The notes beneath the pieces were generated by a model. The model was not told the DNA's origin. It saw only the letters and a program-made list of their open reading frames with translations, and did not search any database. A DNA stretch of 64,000 nt from Hemibagrus wyckioides (lineage: Eukaryota > Chordata > Actinopteri > Siluriformes > Bagridae): assembly GCF_019097595.1 (NCBI RefSeq), contig NC_080717.1, positions 13,014,336-13,078,335 on the forward strand, written 5' to 3'. Both the position numbers and the translations under genes were made by a program. This document shows positions 22,754 to 34,059 of the stretch, piece after piece. Positions within the stretch are counted from its first letter, which is position 1; each line of letters starts with the position of its first letter.

Positions 22754-23130
22754 CAAATAAATTTCAAGCAGCAATTTAAAAGTCTATAATTAAAATAAGA
22801 CTGAGCTTTTTATACTAGATTTTCTTTACATTTTGGTAATAAGCCCACTCTCAATCAGTCCCCCCTCCCCACACTACCCTGGTTTGCATTTGTATAGCTC
22901 ACTGTAGTCATTTACATATGAAAGCTAAACCCAGGCCAAGGTGATGGGGGCCATGGGGGAGGTCAACTGCCAAGCCTATTTCACATCAATTTTTGGCAGT
23001 TCCCGACAACCTGAAATTCTGTGGCAATTTACAGTGTCGTTAACTGACGAACACTTCAGGCAGTGTTGGTTTTCCGAGAGAGACAGAGGGTAGACTCTAC
23101 TTTTAGGAGGCATAGCGTTAGGCAGGAGAT

Positions 23131-23778
23131 CTATGGTGCAGTCCCAGGGGCGATGGGGGGGACGGGACGGGTGGCTTTCTCTTTGCTGAACACCTCATGG
23201 AAGTCGAGGTATTCCCTAGGGATGGTAGAAGCTACTGTGGTGCTTGGGCTTTCAACCAATGTAGCGAGACAAGGACATGGTACGGCGTTGAGGAAACAGG
23301 TGTCCAGGCAATGGGATGACCAGCATTTGAGTTCTCCTTCCTTCCACAAGATTTGGGGATCATGACATTGCAGCCAGGGGAAGCCCAAGATGACGGGGTT
23401 AGATGGAGAGGAGATGACATAAAAAGCAATTTCTTCATGATGAAACAGGCCAATTTGAAGAGTAAGTGGTTTTGTTTGGTGGGTGAGATATCCCTTCCCT
23501 ATGGGTTGATTGTTCACAGCAGTCACTCGCAGCGGGGTGGTAGAAGGAATGGTGGGAAGCCGTAGTTCCTCCACAAAGTCTCTGTCGATCAAGTTAATGG
23601 CTGCTCCTGAGTCTATGAGCGCTGAGACAACGAAACATTCTTGAGCATAATGAATTTTTGCGAACAGGGATAAACATGAAGTGTGGCAGGTGCCCATCCC
23701 TTTGCACTTGGACAGTTTCTCTGGGCATGTGATTACCTGGTCTTCCACAGTAGAAACATAGTTGCTGCTGTTTCTCAT
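23131..23778 (-). pseudogene. Gypsy 1 protease region
   Basis: Open for 215 codons on the minus strand. ALIDSGAAINLID gives the DSGA active site of an aspartic protease, and VILGFPWLQCHDPQI is the usual block downstream. The end ([13 protein letters not shown]) leads toward RT, then the foreign block begins. This enzyme would process the element's polyprotein. The start was probably in the gag frame, which is now frameshifted. Confidence 0.8.
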
Positions 23779-24567
23779 CTGACATGTGGGTCTGTCCTAA
23801 CTGCATGAGTTCAAGTCCAGTCCCCCTAGGGCTCAGAAACTCTGTGTGATGACAATCCTTCAGGCATGCCTGGGTGCTTAGGGGGTGCTGACATTGGAGG
23901 TTATCTAGACGAATAGCTGTGGTGATGTAGAACAAGAGGGTTGTGTTAGTGTCCTGACCGGCTAACTCAGCCTGCAGCTAGCACTAGTTGGAGTCATTCT
24001 CGGAACACAGCAAGCAGTGAAGTGTTGTTCCACCCACTCTGAGCTGCTAGTGTATGAAACTTTACAGCATAATCCGCAGCGGTATCGGCCCCTTGGCGTA
24101 ATTCCAGAAGGTATGATGATACATCCCCTCCCGATATTCAAACACCTCCTGAATGAAACTCGAAAAGTAATCAAACAATGTCTTTACCTGAGGATCATGA
24201 TCCCAGACAGCGGATGCCCAGTGCAGTGCTCTACCAGTGAGAGGTGAGAGAAGGTAGGCACATTTTGTAGTTTCCTCCTAATAGACATCAGGTTGGTAAG
24301 AAAAAAGTTTGTTACACTGTCTCAGGAAGCCACGACAGTGATCCCCGTTGCCATCAATCTTCTCAGAAAGCGCCATACGAAACGACTCTCTGCATGGCGT
24401 TAGCGCGGCAGGTGAGGGAGGGTCGGCATGAATTGGTGGCGATTTGGTCTTGATACGTGCGGATAATTTCCTCTTGGCACGCTGCCATGATTTGGAGATC
24501 TGCTGGATCCTTTTGAGGTGTAGTATTCTGTAAGGAAGAGCCGGAGTTGGCGGATCTCGGATCCATA
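23594..24567 (-). pseudogene. Gypsy 1 gag with zinc knuckle
   Basis: Begins at the ATG at 24,567 ([14 protein letters not shown]) just inside the 5' LTR. It runs with stops to a knuckle near 23,760 (CFYCGRPGNHMPRE, in which the last Cys of the CCHC pattern is replaced). A capsid-like middle block [13 protein letters not shown] is visible near 24,225. Gag would form the particle that packages the element's RNA. There are at least three frame breaks. Confidence 0.7.
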
Positions 24568-24574
24568 AGCAGAT

Positions 24575-24907
24575 TTAATGAAAACAAAGTCAGCAAGCAA
24601 AACTTAGTATCCAGGAAAAACAAGCACAAAGTCAAAAAACGGAAAGCAAAACACTCTAGCAAACAAATCAGAATCAGAAGGCAAAACACAAGAAAACCAG
24701 AAAAACAGAGCAAAGTCCATACAAAGAGAATCCAATAGCATGAAACTTGAGCAAGGCTTGGTAAAGTCATGGAGAACAATACTACGTATCGTTTGTGTGC
24801 ATGTGTGCCGTATATAAACAATAGAACCAGGAAGTGTTTCTTCGTGGGTGGCTCAGAATTCGAGTGAGGGCTCCCTCTGGTGGTCTGATGCTGGGTTGTA
24901 TGTCACA
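24575..24907 (-). repeat. 5' LTR of gypsy 1
   Basis: In element sense it begins TGTGACATACAACCCAGC at 24,907, has a GTTTATATACGG box, and ends near an ATTAAA just before the gag start. It matches the copy at 16,290-16,583. Confidence 0.85.
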
Positions 24908-26200
24908 ACGGGGCTCCCTATGTGTCTCAGAGTGGTTGTCACAGCCGAAAAAGCAGTCAATGCCTCAAGAGATATTGTGGGTTACAGCGAACTAACTCTT
25001 CTTGTTCCACATGTTGTGTTACGACTGTGACAGAAAGCAGCACATTTGACTGCAGCCAGATTACTGAGATACTACTACACAGTTTTATTAGAAATGCCTA
25101 CCATCACAGTAAAATGCTATACAGTTCTTAATCCTGCCTCTCTTCTTCTAACAGATGCAGATGGTAAGTCTTACTATTGCATTGATGTTGTTAACAAAAT
25201 TCGTAGTCCTAGGCCAGGCCTGGAGGATACACGAGTGCAAAATCCAGACCTGGAACTGTTTGTTGATGGATCAGCATCCAGAGACCCAGACACAGACAAG
25301 AACTGCATGGGTTATGTAATAGTAACTCAACATGACACGTTACAGGTGCGACCACTCCCATCACATCTGTCCACTTAGGTGGCAGAGCTCATGGTTCTCA
25401 CTGAGGCATGCAAATTGGCACAAGGTAAAACATCTTCACAGACAAAACATTTGGAGTGTGCATGATTTTGGCACATTGTGGAAACACAGAGGTATCCTAA
25501 CCTCTTCAGGGAAACCAATTACACATCCTGGCCTCTTAGACACTATCCTTTTACTTAAAGCTATTGCTGTTTGCAAATGTGAAGCACATACTAAACTCAC
25601 TGGTCCTATCTCACAGGGAAATGACTAAAATTCTTAACATGTCTAAGATTTCTACCCCAAAAGCTGATCTTGAAGAACTGCCAGCCACATCCACTCCAGA
25701 GGAAAGATCCACTTGGAGGAAAGCAGGATGTGTGGTAAAAGGAGGGGTTTGGTATGGCCCTAATGGTAAATCCTGTCTACCAAAATAAAAAACTGTTTCC
25801 ATATTATGGCAAGCTGACTCATGGTTTAGACCATGTGTCAAAATGCGAGATGTATAACAGTATCTCTAGGCATTGGTTCACTAAGGGTTTTATCATTTAA
25901 TCACAAAATCTTTGCAAAAAATGTGTTATCTGCGCTGCAAACAATGTGCTGCAGGAGTGATAAAACCCCCCAGAGTGCACACCCACCACCACAACAGCCT
26001 TTCCAACATTTATAAATAGATTTCACTGAATTGACACCAAGTGAAGGTAAATGATACTACCTAGTCATAGGTGACTTGTTTTCTAAATGAGCAGAAGCCA
26101 TTCCACCATCAATACAGGACACCAGTGCAGTAGCTAAAGCACTGAGGTAACTGGGACCATTCCAGATTCTGCTAATAACACAGACTGCTGTGAAAGTTGC
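24908..26200 (+). pseudogene. ERV 2 pol: RNase H and integrase relics
   Basis: Plus-strand retroviral pol remains that resume directly after the gypsy 1 LTR. There is a pre-RNase H block (SRDIVGYSELTLLVPH), RNase H near 25,250 (LELFVDGSASRDPDTDKN, with its first acidic residue), and an integrase zinc-finger region near 25,805-25,960 (HGLDHVSK followed by CVICAANN). A decayed integrase core near 26,010-26,090 follows. Pieces lie in changing frames with stops. The reverse transcriptase expected upstream is absent, so DNA was lost as well as interrupted. It is an old genomic fossil. Confidence 0.7.
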
Positions 26201-26364
26201 TGAGAGTGCCACATAGATTCAGGCTAGCTACTGCAAACGAGTGCCTGAGCCTGAGATGTTTCAACATAACATGCTTTGTACCTTTGTTGCTAAATCTCAG
26301 AGAGGTCTTTCCCTCACAAAACAGCAGTATAATTCTTTCTGTGCCATGCAATGTCTTAGCTCAT

Positions 26365-26888
26365 GATGGTTGTGTTGAAAATTGAAAAAGAGAATTATTA
26401 ATATTGAAAACCTCTGGAATGTCATCAAGAGGATGATGGATGGTCACAAACCATCAAGCAAAGCTGAGCTGTTTGCTTTTTTGCAAAAAGAGTGGTATAA
26501 TGTTACCCAACAGCAATGTGAAAAACTGGTGGAGAGCATGCCAAAATGCATGCAAATTGGGGTTATTCCACCAAATACTGATTTCTTAATGTTATTTAGC
26601 CAAAGCATTAACACAATTTGTTTACAAATTATTTTCATTTTGTTTTGAGTTATTAAAGCTCTAGAAATGCTGCATGATCTTGGGTTATTTTGATGTGTTG
26701 TCATTTCCTTTAAATATACACTCTAAATAACAATAGTTATATTTTGAATTTAGGAGAAATATTGTCAGCAGTTCACAAAAAATGAAACAAAACTGTTCAT
26801 CTCACCAATACATGCACCTGTATGAAAAAAACATAATAAACTGATTATTTTGCAGTAGTCTCTTATTTTTTTTCCAGAGCTGTATATA
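26365..26888 (+). mobile_element. Tc1-like fragment, type E, with transposase C-terminus
   Basis: Starts near 26,370 and is open to 26,648: IENLWNVIKRMMDGHKPS (catalytic Glu region), then EKLVESMPKCMQIGV, the normal C-terminus of this transposase type. The 3' non-coding end and terminal repeat follow to about 26,888 and match 12,785-13,010. The 5' two thirds are missing. Confidence 0.75.
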
Positions 26889-26915
26889 TTTGAAGTGAAG
26901 TTGTCCCTTGGGGAC

Positions 26916-26990
26916 AAAAGGAGGGAAATGTAATCAAAAAATGTTTTTTAATCATTCACTGTATGATTATATAGTAACAGTGATTGTGTG
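26916..26990 (+). repeat. Polypurine tract and start of ERV 2 3' LTR
   Basis: AAAAGGAGGGAAA at 26,916-26,928 is followed by TGTAATCA. The next about 40 bases resemble the start of the 5' LTR at 14,527. LINE sequence resumes near 26,990, so only about 60 bases of the LTR are left. The similarity is short and AT-rich, so this is tentative. Confidence 0.4.
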
Positions 26991-27755
26991 TGTTTAATGG
27001 CTTTTTCTATATTGGGAAGTGTTGGTGCAATGTCAAGGGGTTGTTAATTTCGACCTGTGGGAGGTGAGAGATGGCCTCATCATTAATGGAAGACAGACGA
27101 TTTCAGTGTTTGTCCCGCCTTTCTAGGATCTTAGAACGCTCTGTGATTAGAGATGAACCATCCACACTCAGCAGTGGAGATGTGCCAGATGGTTGGGGAA
27201 AAATGTTTTTAGAGGATCATGTCATGCATGTCAACATACTTCTGAATCTCCGCAGCTTTGTTTGATAGCTAGATGTCTTGCATCTTGCAAAGCTTTGCCT
27301 GAACAATCTGATGCAAGTTCACAAAGCATGCTTTTTTAGCTGTAGAGGTGGGGTCTTGTTGACAGGCAAGGTGCAGCTTGTGTTTCTTTGTGATAAGGTC
27401 ATGTATCTCCTCATCCTTTTCATCAAACCAGTCTTGATGTCTTCTGGAAGTTGAGCCAAGAAGACCTAAGGATGTGTTATGTACAGCTTCCTTAAAAGTT
27501 TCGCAGTCAACTTCAATGCTTGCTTGGCCAAACTTCAGGCTGAGTTTATCAGCAAGATTGACATTGAGGAGCTTCATGACCTTCTTTCCTTGTGGGTGAC
27601 GGCAGGTCTGGATGTGGAGTTTGATCTTGCTGATGACAAGTCTGTGGTCGGTCGAGCACCGCACATCAGCTTAGTGATCAGCACATCATAGCTGTCTGCC
27701 TTCCTGGTGATTACATAATCAATAAGGTGCCAATGTTTGGATCTAGGGTGCAAAA
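26990..27755 (-). pseudogene. LINE type R: endonuclease end and pre-RT region
   Basis: Minus strand. 27,750-27,650 holds LHPRSKHWHLIDYVITRK, the end of an AP-type endonuclease. 27,664-27,269 is open with QDWFDEKDEEIHDL and KKACFVNLHQIVQAKLCKMQ. Decayed pre-RT sequence continues to about 26,990 (LLSVDGSSLITERSKILER-like). It is the upstream half of the LINE type whose RT half is at 13,675-14,527. Confidence 0.75.
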
Positions 27756-27834
27756 TGTATTCAAAAATATCAATGAAAAATAAATTTAATGAAATATTCC
27801 ATATATACAAAATGTATACAAATGTACTCAAAAT

Positions 27835-28262
27835 ACTTGAGCAAGTTTGTTGAAGGGCCAAATTGTGATGGCTAGGTGACCAAATCAGAGCATATCCAAA
27901 ACTACAGCTCTTTTGGGGTGTTCCCGGGCTGCAGTGGTCAGTATCCAAGGAAGGAACAATGGTGAACAGACGACAGTGTCATGGGCGGCAAAGGCTCACT
28001 GATACATGTGGGAAGTAGACAAGCTACTGTTGCTCAAATTGCTAAAGAAGTTAATGTTGGTTCTGATAGAAAGGTGTCAGAATACACAGTGCATCACAGT
28101 TTGTTGTAAATGGGGCTGAAGAGCCGCAGACCAGTCAGGGTGCCGGTGCTGACCCCTGTGCACCGCCAAATGTGCCAACAATGGGCATGTGATCATCAGA
28201 ACTGTACCACAGAGCAATGGAAAAAGGTGGCCTAGACCTAATCACATGGATGACTGGGTGCG
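27835..28262 (+). mobile_element. Tc1-like type A, second copy, partial
   Basis: Matches the middle of the 1,708-2,830 element (TTTTGGGGTGTTCCCGG, then ACAGTGCATCA, then ACCACAGAGCAATGGAA). It contains N-terminal and DNA-binding codons in broken frames and stops before the catalytic region. It lies beside the LINE type R relic and has no terminal repeats. Confidence 0.7.
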
Positions 28263-28389
28263 CTATACCAATCAATTAAATAGAAATAGGTAGAGATGAC
28301 TGTTAATAAAAATAAACAAAAACAAAAACAAAGTGTAGTATGAGCAGTCATGACAGCAGCCGACCTCACCAGTGCCATCTTGGTTGTAG

Positions 28390-28740
28390 TCTTTCATTTG
28401 AAGTGCATAATATGACTTCAATAGCCTTCTTTCAAATCAAAAATACTGCTAAGATAAGAAATCACTACATGACACACAAAAACTAGATCATGCTTTTGTT
28501 ACTTCTGGGAAGCATTATTGTAATGCCTAACAATCTGGACGTTCCAACATAAACAAGCCCCTGTTAGTTGAGAATGCAGCAGCTAGAGACTCAACTAGAA
28601 TTAGTAGGTATAACTACATCCCTCTTACCTTATTCACAATATACTGGCTCACAGTCAAATTTAGTATTAAATATAAAGTACTACTACTGACCTATAAAGC
28701 ATTGGATGGTCTTGCCACAGTCCCTGAGCGAACAGTTTTT
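28390..28740 (+). pseudogene. LINE type B, post-RT piece (first half of a split copy)
   Basis: Plus-strand relic of the post-RT region (AFFQIKNTAKIRNHYMTH-like start, then LRMQQLETQLE in a shifted frame and IKHWMVLPQSLSE). It breaks at about 28,740; the following part of the same protein resumes at about 32,805. The block in between is a later insertion. Confidence 0.65.
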
Positions 28741-28744
28741 TATA

Positions 28745-29260
28745 AGCCCTGTGAGCTACATGGCTGAGTGGACCCAAATGCAGAGAGAGACGGCAGATGA
28801 GTGTTAAGAAGTCTTTAATGAAAAAAATAGAAACTCAAACAAAATGGCACTGAAGAAAAGGCTAGAGTCCAAAAGGCAAAAACACCAAAAATTAAAAACA
28901 CTAAAAAATACCTCAAAAGAGACTCTCAAAAGTAATTCAGAACAGAAAACTCTGTGGAGGAAAACACCCCCCCAAAAAATCCAGGAAAAAGGCATGGAGG
29001 AGAAACCAGGGAACAAACTGACAAAAATCAAAACCCCCCAAAAACAATAGTCCAGAAAGTAATAATCCAAGGGGTGAGGCAAGAGCGTGAGTCGAGGGAA
29101 AAGCCTGGTTAGACACAGGAGACGATAATCCAGTCAAGGGTAATCCAAAGGGTGAGATGAAAGCATGAGTCAAGGAAAAAGCGTGGTCAAAAAAGGAGAA
29201 ATCTGTTATGAAACCGCAAGAAAATCGGACACAAGAGGCATACAGTAGTGGCCAATGAGT
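28745..29260 (-). repeat. LTR-like fragment
   Basis: In minus sense it has TTTCATTAAAGACTTC near 28,815 and an internal TTTGGGTCCACTCAGCC near 28,770, the arrangement seen at LTR/internal borders of fish gypsy-like elements. The plus-strand side is A-rich with repeated AATCCA motifs. The right side is cut by the L2 LINE. Class is uncertain. Confidence 0.4.
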
Positions 29261-29462
29261 GGGGATACATTTACATTTACATTTCTGGCATTTGGCAGAC
29301 ACTCTTATCCAGAGCGACATACAAAAGTGCTTTAAATCACTATCATTGAAAACATTAACACTGGTTCAATAGGTTACAGACTTAGGATACCATTCACCTA
29401 AAATTGTTTTTTTTTTTTTTTAAATAAACCATATAACAATACATAAGCAGGGAAGGTAAGAG

Positions 29463-31382
29463 CTAGTTTAAGTGCCTCAGGAAAAGGTAGGTCTTAAGAC
29501 GTCGTTTGAAGACAGTCAGAGACTCTGCTGTGCGGACATCTAGGGGAAGTTCATTCCACCATCTTAGTGCCAGAACAGAGAAGAGTCTAGATGAATACCT
29601 ACCTTTTACCCTGAGAGATGGTGGGACCAGTCGGGCAGTGCTAGTGGATCGGAGGCAGCGAGGAGCAGTGCGAGGAGTAATAAGATCTTTGAGGTAAGAT
29701 GGTGCTGGTCCATTTTTGGCTTTGTAGGCAAGCATCAGTGTTTTGAATCTGATGCGTGCAGCTACCGGAAGCCAGTGGAGGGAACGCAGAAGTGGGGTGG
29801 TGTGGGAGAACTTGGGCAGGTTGAATACAAGCCATGCAGCTGCATTTTGGATCATTTGCAGTGGACGAGTTGCATTCAGAGGAAGACCTGCCAGTAAAGA
29901 GTTGCAGTAGTCCAGTCTCGAAATAACCAGAGACTGAACAAGCACTTGAGTAGCCTGTGTGGATAGAAATGGTCGGATCCTTCTGATGTTGTACAGAAGA
30001 AACCGACAAGAGCGTGTCACATTGGCAACATGGGAGGAAAAGGACAGTTGATTGTCCATGGTTACCCCAAGGTTGCGAGCAGTGACTGAAGGGGAGATCA
30101 TTGAGTTGTCCAGGGATAATGCAAGATCCTTGTCTGGGGATGAATCACCTGGGATGACCAGCAGTTCATTTTCGCTGGGATTAAGTTTCAGCTGATGAGC
30201 TGTCATCCAGGATGAAATATCTGCCAGACACGCTGAGATTCAGGTAGAAGCTGTGGTATCTGAGGGAAGGAAGGAAAAGATAAGTTGGGTGTCGTCAGCA
30301 TAGCAGTGGTATGAAAAGCCGTGTGAGGATATCACTTTGCCAAGAGTGTGAGTGTAGAGGGAGAAAAGGAGAGGACCAAGTACTGAGCCTTGTGGGACAT
30401 CAGTAGAGAGTCTGCGTGGGGCAGATGTCAATCCCTTCCATGTTACCTGATATGAGCGACCATCCAGGTAGGAAGCAAACAATTCCCATGCTGTTCCACA
30501 AATTCCAAGACTCCTGAGGGTGGACAAGAGAGTCTTGTGGTTAACCATGTCAAATGCTGCAGTAAGGTCAAGGAGGATGAGGACCGATGACAGCTTGGCT
30601 GATCTAGCAGTATGTAGTTTCTCAGTGACTGCCAAAAGGGCAGTCTCTGTAGAATGTGCTGCTTTGAAGCCAGACTGGTTGGGATCATGGAGGTTATTCT
30701 GTAAGAGATAGTCAGACAGCTGATTATAAACAATTCGTTCAAGAATTTTTGAAAGAAAGGAGAGAAGTGATACTGGTCTGTAATTATTGATGTCAGAGGG
30801 ATCCAAAGCAGGTTTCTTTAGTATAGGGAAAACCCTTGCTTGCGTAAAGGCAGTTGGTACCTGTCCTGATGTAATGGATCTATTGATGACAGTGGTGATG
30901 AAGGGCAGGAGGTCAGGTGAGATGGTCTGGAGCATAGTGGAAGGGATTGGATCCAGTGGGCAGGTGGTGGGATTGGAGGAGTGGATGATTTGCAAAACCT
31001 CTTCTGGTGCTATGGTTGAGAGATGCTTCAGTGGAGGAGTAGCTGAGTCCTGGCTGTGTAATGCAGATGAAGTAGGGGCGGACGTGAAGGTCTGGCAGAT
31101 GTTCTCAATCTTCTGTGTGTAAAAAGTGGCAAAATCTTCAGCGGTCAGGGAGGATGGAGCAGGTAGAGTTGGAGGGTTGAGTAGTGCAGAGAAGATGTTG
31201 TGGAGCTTTCGGGGATCTTGTGCAGAAGCCTCAAGCTTTTCCTTGTAAAAGGAAGTCTTGGCAGAAGTCACATCCAAAGAGAATCTGGACAGAAGCATTC
31301 GATAAGAGGTGAAATCTGCGTCCAGATTTCTTCCACTTCCTCTCTGCTGTTCGTAGTTCTCTTCGATTGTTGCGAAGCACAT
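29463..31382 (-). pseudogene. L2 LINE reverse transcriptase with one premature TGA
   Basis: Open from 31,382 to a TGA at 30,242-30,240, and then in the same frame to the natural stop at 29,463. RT motifs in order are YRPVSLLSFLSKILERIV, QSGFKAAHSTETALLAV, ILLDLTAAFDMVNH (first Asp), PQGSVLGPLLFSLYT, and CYADDTQLIF with the YADD active site. After the stop come MTAHQLKLNPSENELL, ARNLGVTMDN and SLHWLPVAARIRFK, the usual C-terminal region. The TGA replaces a residue expected to be Arg, consistent with CGA to TGA decay. Confidence 0.9.
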
Positions 31383-32375
31383 CTGACAGCCAAGGAGCCG
31401 GACAAGAAGTCTTCCTGTGTTTAGTGGATAAAGGGCAGAGAAGGTCCATGGTTGATGAAAGAGAGGAGATAGTGTCGGTAGCTGAGTCTAGGGGTAAGGA
31501 GGATAAGGAGTCGTAGTCAGGAAGAGATGAAAAAGTGTAGGAAGCTACAGAGGAAGGAGAGATAGAGTGAAGATTCCGACGGATGAGAGAGGGATGTTGG
31601 GAGTTACATTTGGGTAGTACAGGGAGAATGATAGTGAAGGATACCAAGTGATGATCTGAGATATGAAGTGGGGTAGCAGTCATGTCTGTAGCTTGGGAAG
31701 GGCAGGTGAAGACCAAGTCCAAGATTTTTCCTCCCTTGTGTGTTGTAGGGCAGCTGTTAAATGACAAGGAAAATGAATTCAGAAGAGTCAGAAGGCCAGA
31801 AGACTGAAGCCTGTCGGATGGGAGGTTGAAATCTCCAAGGGCCATCAGAGGGGTGCTGTCAGAAGGGAAGATGCTGAGGAGCGTGTCCATTTCTTCCATG
31901 AAGTCTCCAATGGGACCAGGAGGACAGTAGATGACAATGATGGAGAGGTTGATTGGAGATGTGACTGAAACTGCATGGAATTCAAAAGAAGAAATGGTGA
32001 GATGAGACAAGGGGAGAGGTGTGACAACAGCAGACCTGTGCCACCACCCCTGCCTGATTCCCGTGGTGAGTGAGAGAAAGTATAGGCAGAGGATAGAGCA
32101 GTCAGTGTAGCAGTGTTTTGTGGTGATATCCAGGTCTCGGTTAGTGCCAGAAAATCAAAGGAATAGTGGGAAGCTAAAGCTGAAATGAAATCAGCCTTCC
32201 TTACAGCAGACTGGCAGTTCCAGAGCCCACCTACCACCGCTGTTTGAGACTGAGACAACAGGGGAGGGTAGATGAGATTGCTGGAAACACAACCTTTGCT
32301 TTGTGAGTAATAATGCCTGTGTCTGTAAGAGGTAAGAACAGAGATGGGTTTGAGGCACATGTCTGGTTTGGTCAA
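31231..32375 (-). pseudogene. L2 LINE endonuclease domain, two compensating frameshifts
   Basis: AP-like endonuclease that would nick the target DNA. The start chosen is the ATG at 32,375. LTETWISPQ carries the catalytic Glu. The frame shifts near 32,020, and the next frame reads IIVIYCPPGP, MALGDFN (Asp/Asn pair) and ISDHHLVSF (Asp-His). Near 31,330 a second shift returns to the original frame, which continues into RT. Apart from these two indels the domain looks complete. Confidence 0.85.
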
Positions 32376-32804
32376 AGTGAGGTTAAATGCAAGTTAAAGT
32401 GTGACAGGACAAGAAAGAAAGTATGTTAGTAGACACTTACTATAAATAGGTCTTGACCAGACTAGATGCAAACCGAGAGCCTTCAATATAAATTAGTAAG
32501 CCCTAACCACAATTCACAAGACTGAAACTACTCTTGATTAATCACCTGAGACAACTAAGCATAGACCAACACTAAAGGATCAACAAGCTATACAATTTAA
32601 CAATTTTATTCAAAAGTTCAAATAACTCTAGAACCAACCAAGTTAAACAAATAGTACACAAAGTCAGAATCCTACCTTACCAGATGGAATAGATTCAAAT
32701 GAAGAGCTAAAGCTAAAGTTAAAGATAATGGGGAACAGGTGAGTAGCACTACTGCAAGGAGGGAAATAAAACAAAATAAAATCTCTGGACTGGAATGCGG
32801 AAGT

Positions 32805-33156
32805 GCAGGTGACACTATGCCTACTTTGATCAAAATGTGCAGGCTATCTGCTGGCTACAGCAAGGGGCAGATCTTTCTCTTAGAAAGTTATGCAATTATG
32901 TAACAGCCTTCAAATTTGTGTTTGGCACTTAGACACAGTCTCAGTCTAGGCTGAAAACATATGTTTAGTCGAGGCTTTTGTGAATACGTTTTTCTTATTT
33001 AAAAGAGCAGATCTGGAGGGTTCCTGAGTATGGAATTTTTTTGGTGAACTGGGACCAATGACCCAACCACCCTCACCCCCAGTTCTTGCCAGAGTACCTG
33101 ATTGCACTCTGCACACAATAAAGCATTAGATGATCACTAGTATACCTAGTACCTAA

Positions 33157-33194
<38 letters not shown>

Positions 33195-33790
33195 TCTTGT
33201 CTGTTGAGCTATACATGCTGGGGTATCTCAGGAATACCCTTATAGTGACACTGCCAAGTTCTGCTCTTCAGACCTACCAGATTCATTCTGATGCCCTAAT
33301 TCTGGTTGGAGTCTCATCACCTAGAGTTAGGGTTAGGGTTAGGCTGTTTGCTGCTACTGAGGATGGTCCCACATTGATCACCTGAAGATACATGGGATTG
33401 CTTTTGATAATACCACTTAGAAACCATGGAGATGGATTTGCCAATACTGCAGTTGCCATTATCACTTTTGCACTCAAGTCTCCATCAGTGAACAGAACTA
33501 ATATTTTCAACAAGACAGACTTAATATTACTAAAATGAATCTCTTTTTGACTATATCATGCAGTTATAGAATGGAATTTTTTTAAATTATTTATTTATTT
33601 TTATTATTTCGATATCCCGTGTCACTCATATAAGGTTGGGTTCCCCTTTGAGTCTGGTTCCTCTCAAGTTTTCTTCCTAAATCATGTCAGGGAATTTTTC
33701 TTAAGCAAAAATATTTTTTAAACAAAAATCTAGACATACGTACAATACTTTTGAAATTCTGTATACTTACTGAAGGTAATACGGTTCCAC
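32805..33790 (+). pseudogene. LINE type B, C-terminus and 3' untranslated region (second half)
   Basis: Continues the copy broken at 28,740. YFDQNVQAI near 32,815-32,845, then SRLKTYV near 32,950, then a 3' untranslated region with GGTTCCTCTCAAGTTTTCTT near 33,656, a motif typical of fish LINE 3' ends. A (CT)n tract lies at about 33,158-33,199. The comparable intact order is seen in the copy at 37,980-38,250. Confidence 0.6.
33158..33199. repeat. (CT)n microsatellite
   Basis: About 20 CT units with one interruption. Confidence 0.95.
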
Positions 33791-34059
33791 TAATTATTAT
33801 TTACAGATCATAACGATGCCATGGGCACTTCCCCCTCTGACCTGCAGCCTCTTCCGGGGTTTGGAACATGCTTATGCTGCTTTTGATGTGAAGTATTGTT
33901 AGTTTGACTACATTACTAAGCTGTTTCATTGTTCTACCTAAATATCTAAATATATCTATCTAAATATCTTATTTACAATTCACCATGCTACCACATCAAC
34001 TGCTACCCATGCATATCAGATACTGTGTCAAAATTCTTCTTCCATTGTTAATGTTAATG

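Larger units (their letters stand above)
29262..32800 (-). mobile_element. L2-type LINE, nearly complete, minus strand
   Basis: A 5' untranslated region of about 420 bp, an endonuclease/RT frame from 32,375 to 29,463, and a 3' tail at 29,262-29,320 containing GGCATTTGGCAGACACTCTT and ATCCAGAGCGACATACAAAA, the tail common to fish L2 LINEs and some SINEs. The protein frame carries only about three lesions (two frameshifts and one stop), so it is a young insertion. It landed in the interrupted LINE type B copy together with, or after, the adjacent LTR-like piece. Confidence 0.85.

Noticed and set aside
24363..24821. 152-codon frame starting inside the gypsy 1 LTR
   Set aside because: The upstream half is LTR sequence; only the part after the MDPRS start is gag.
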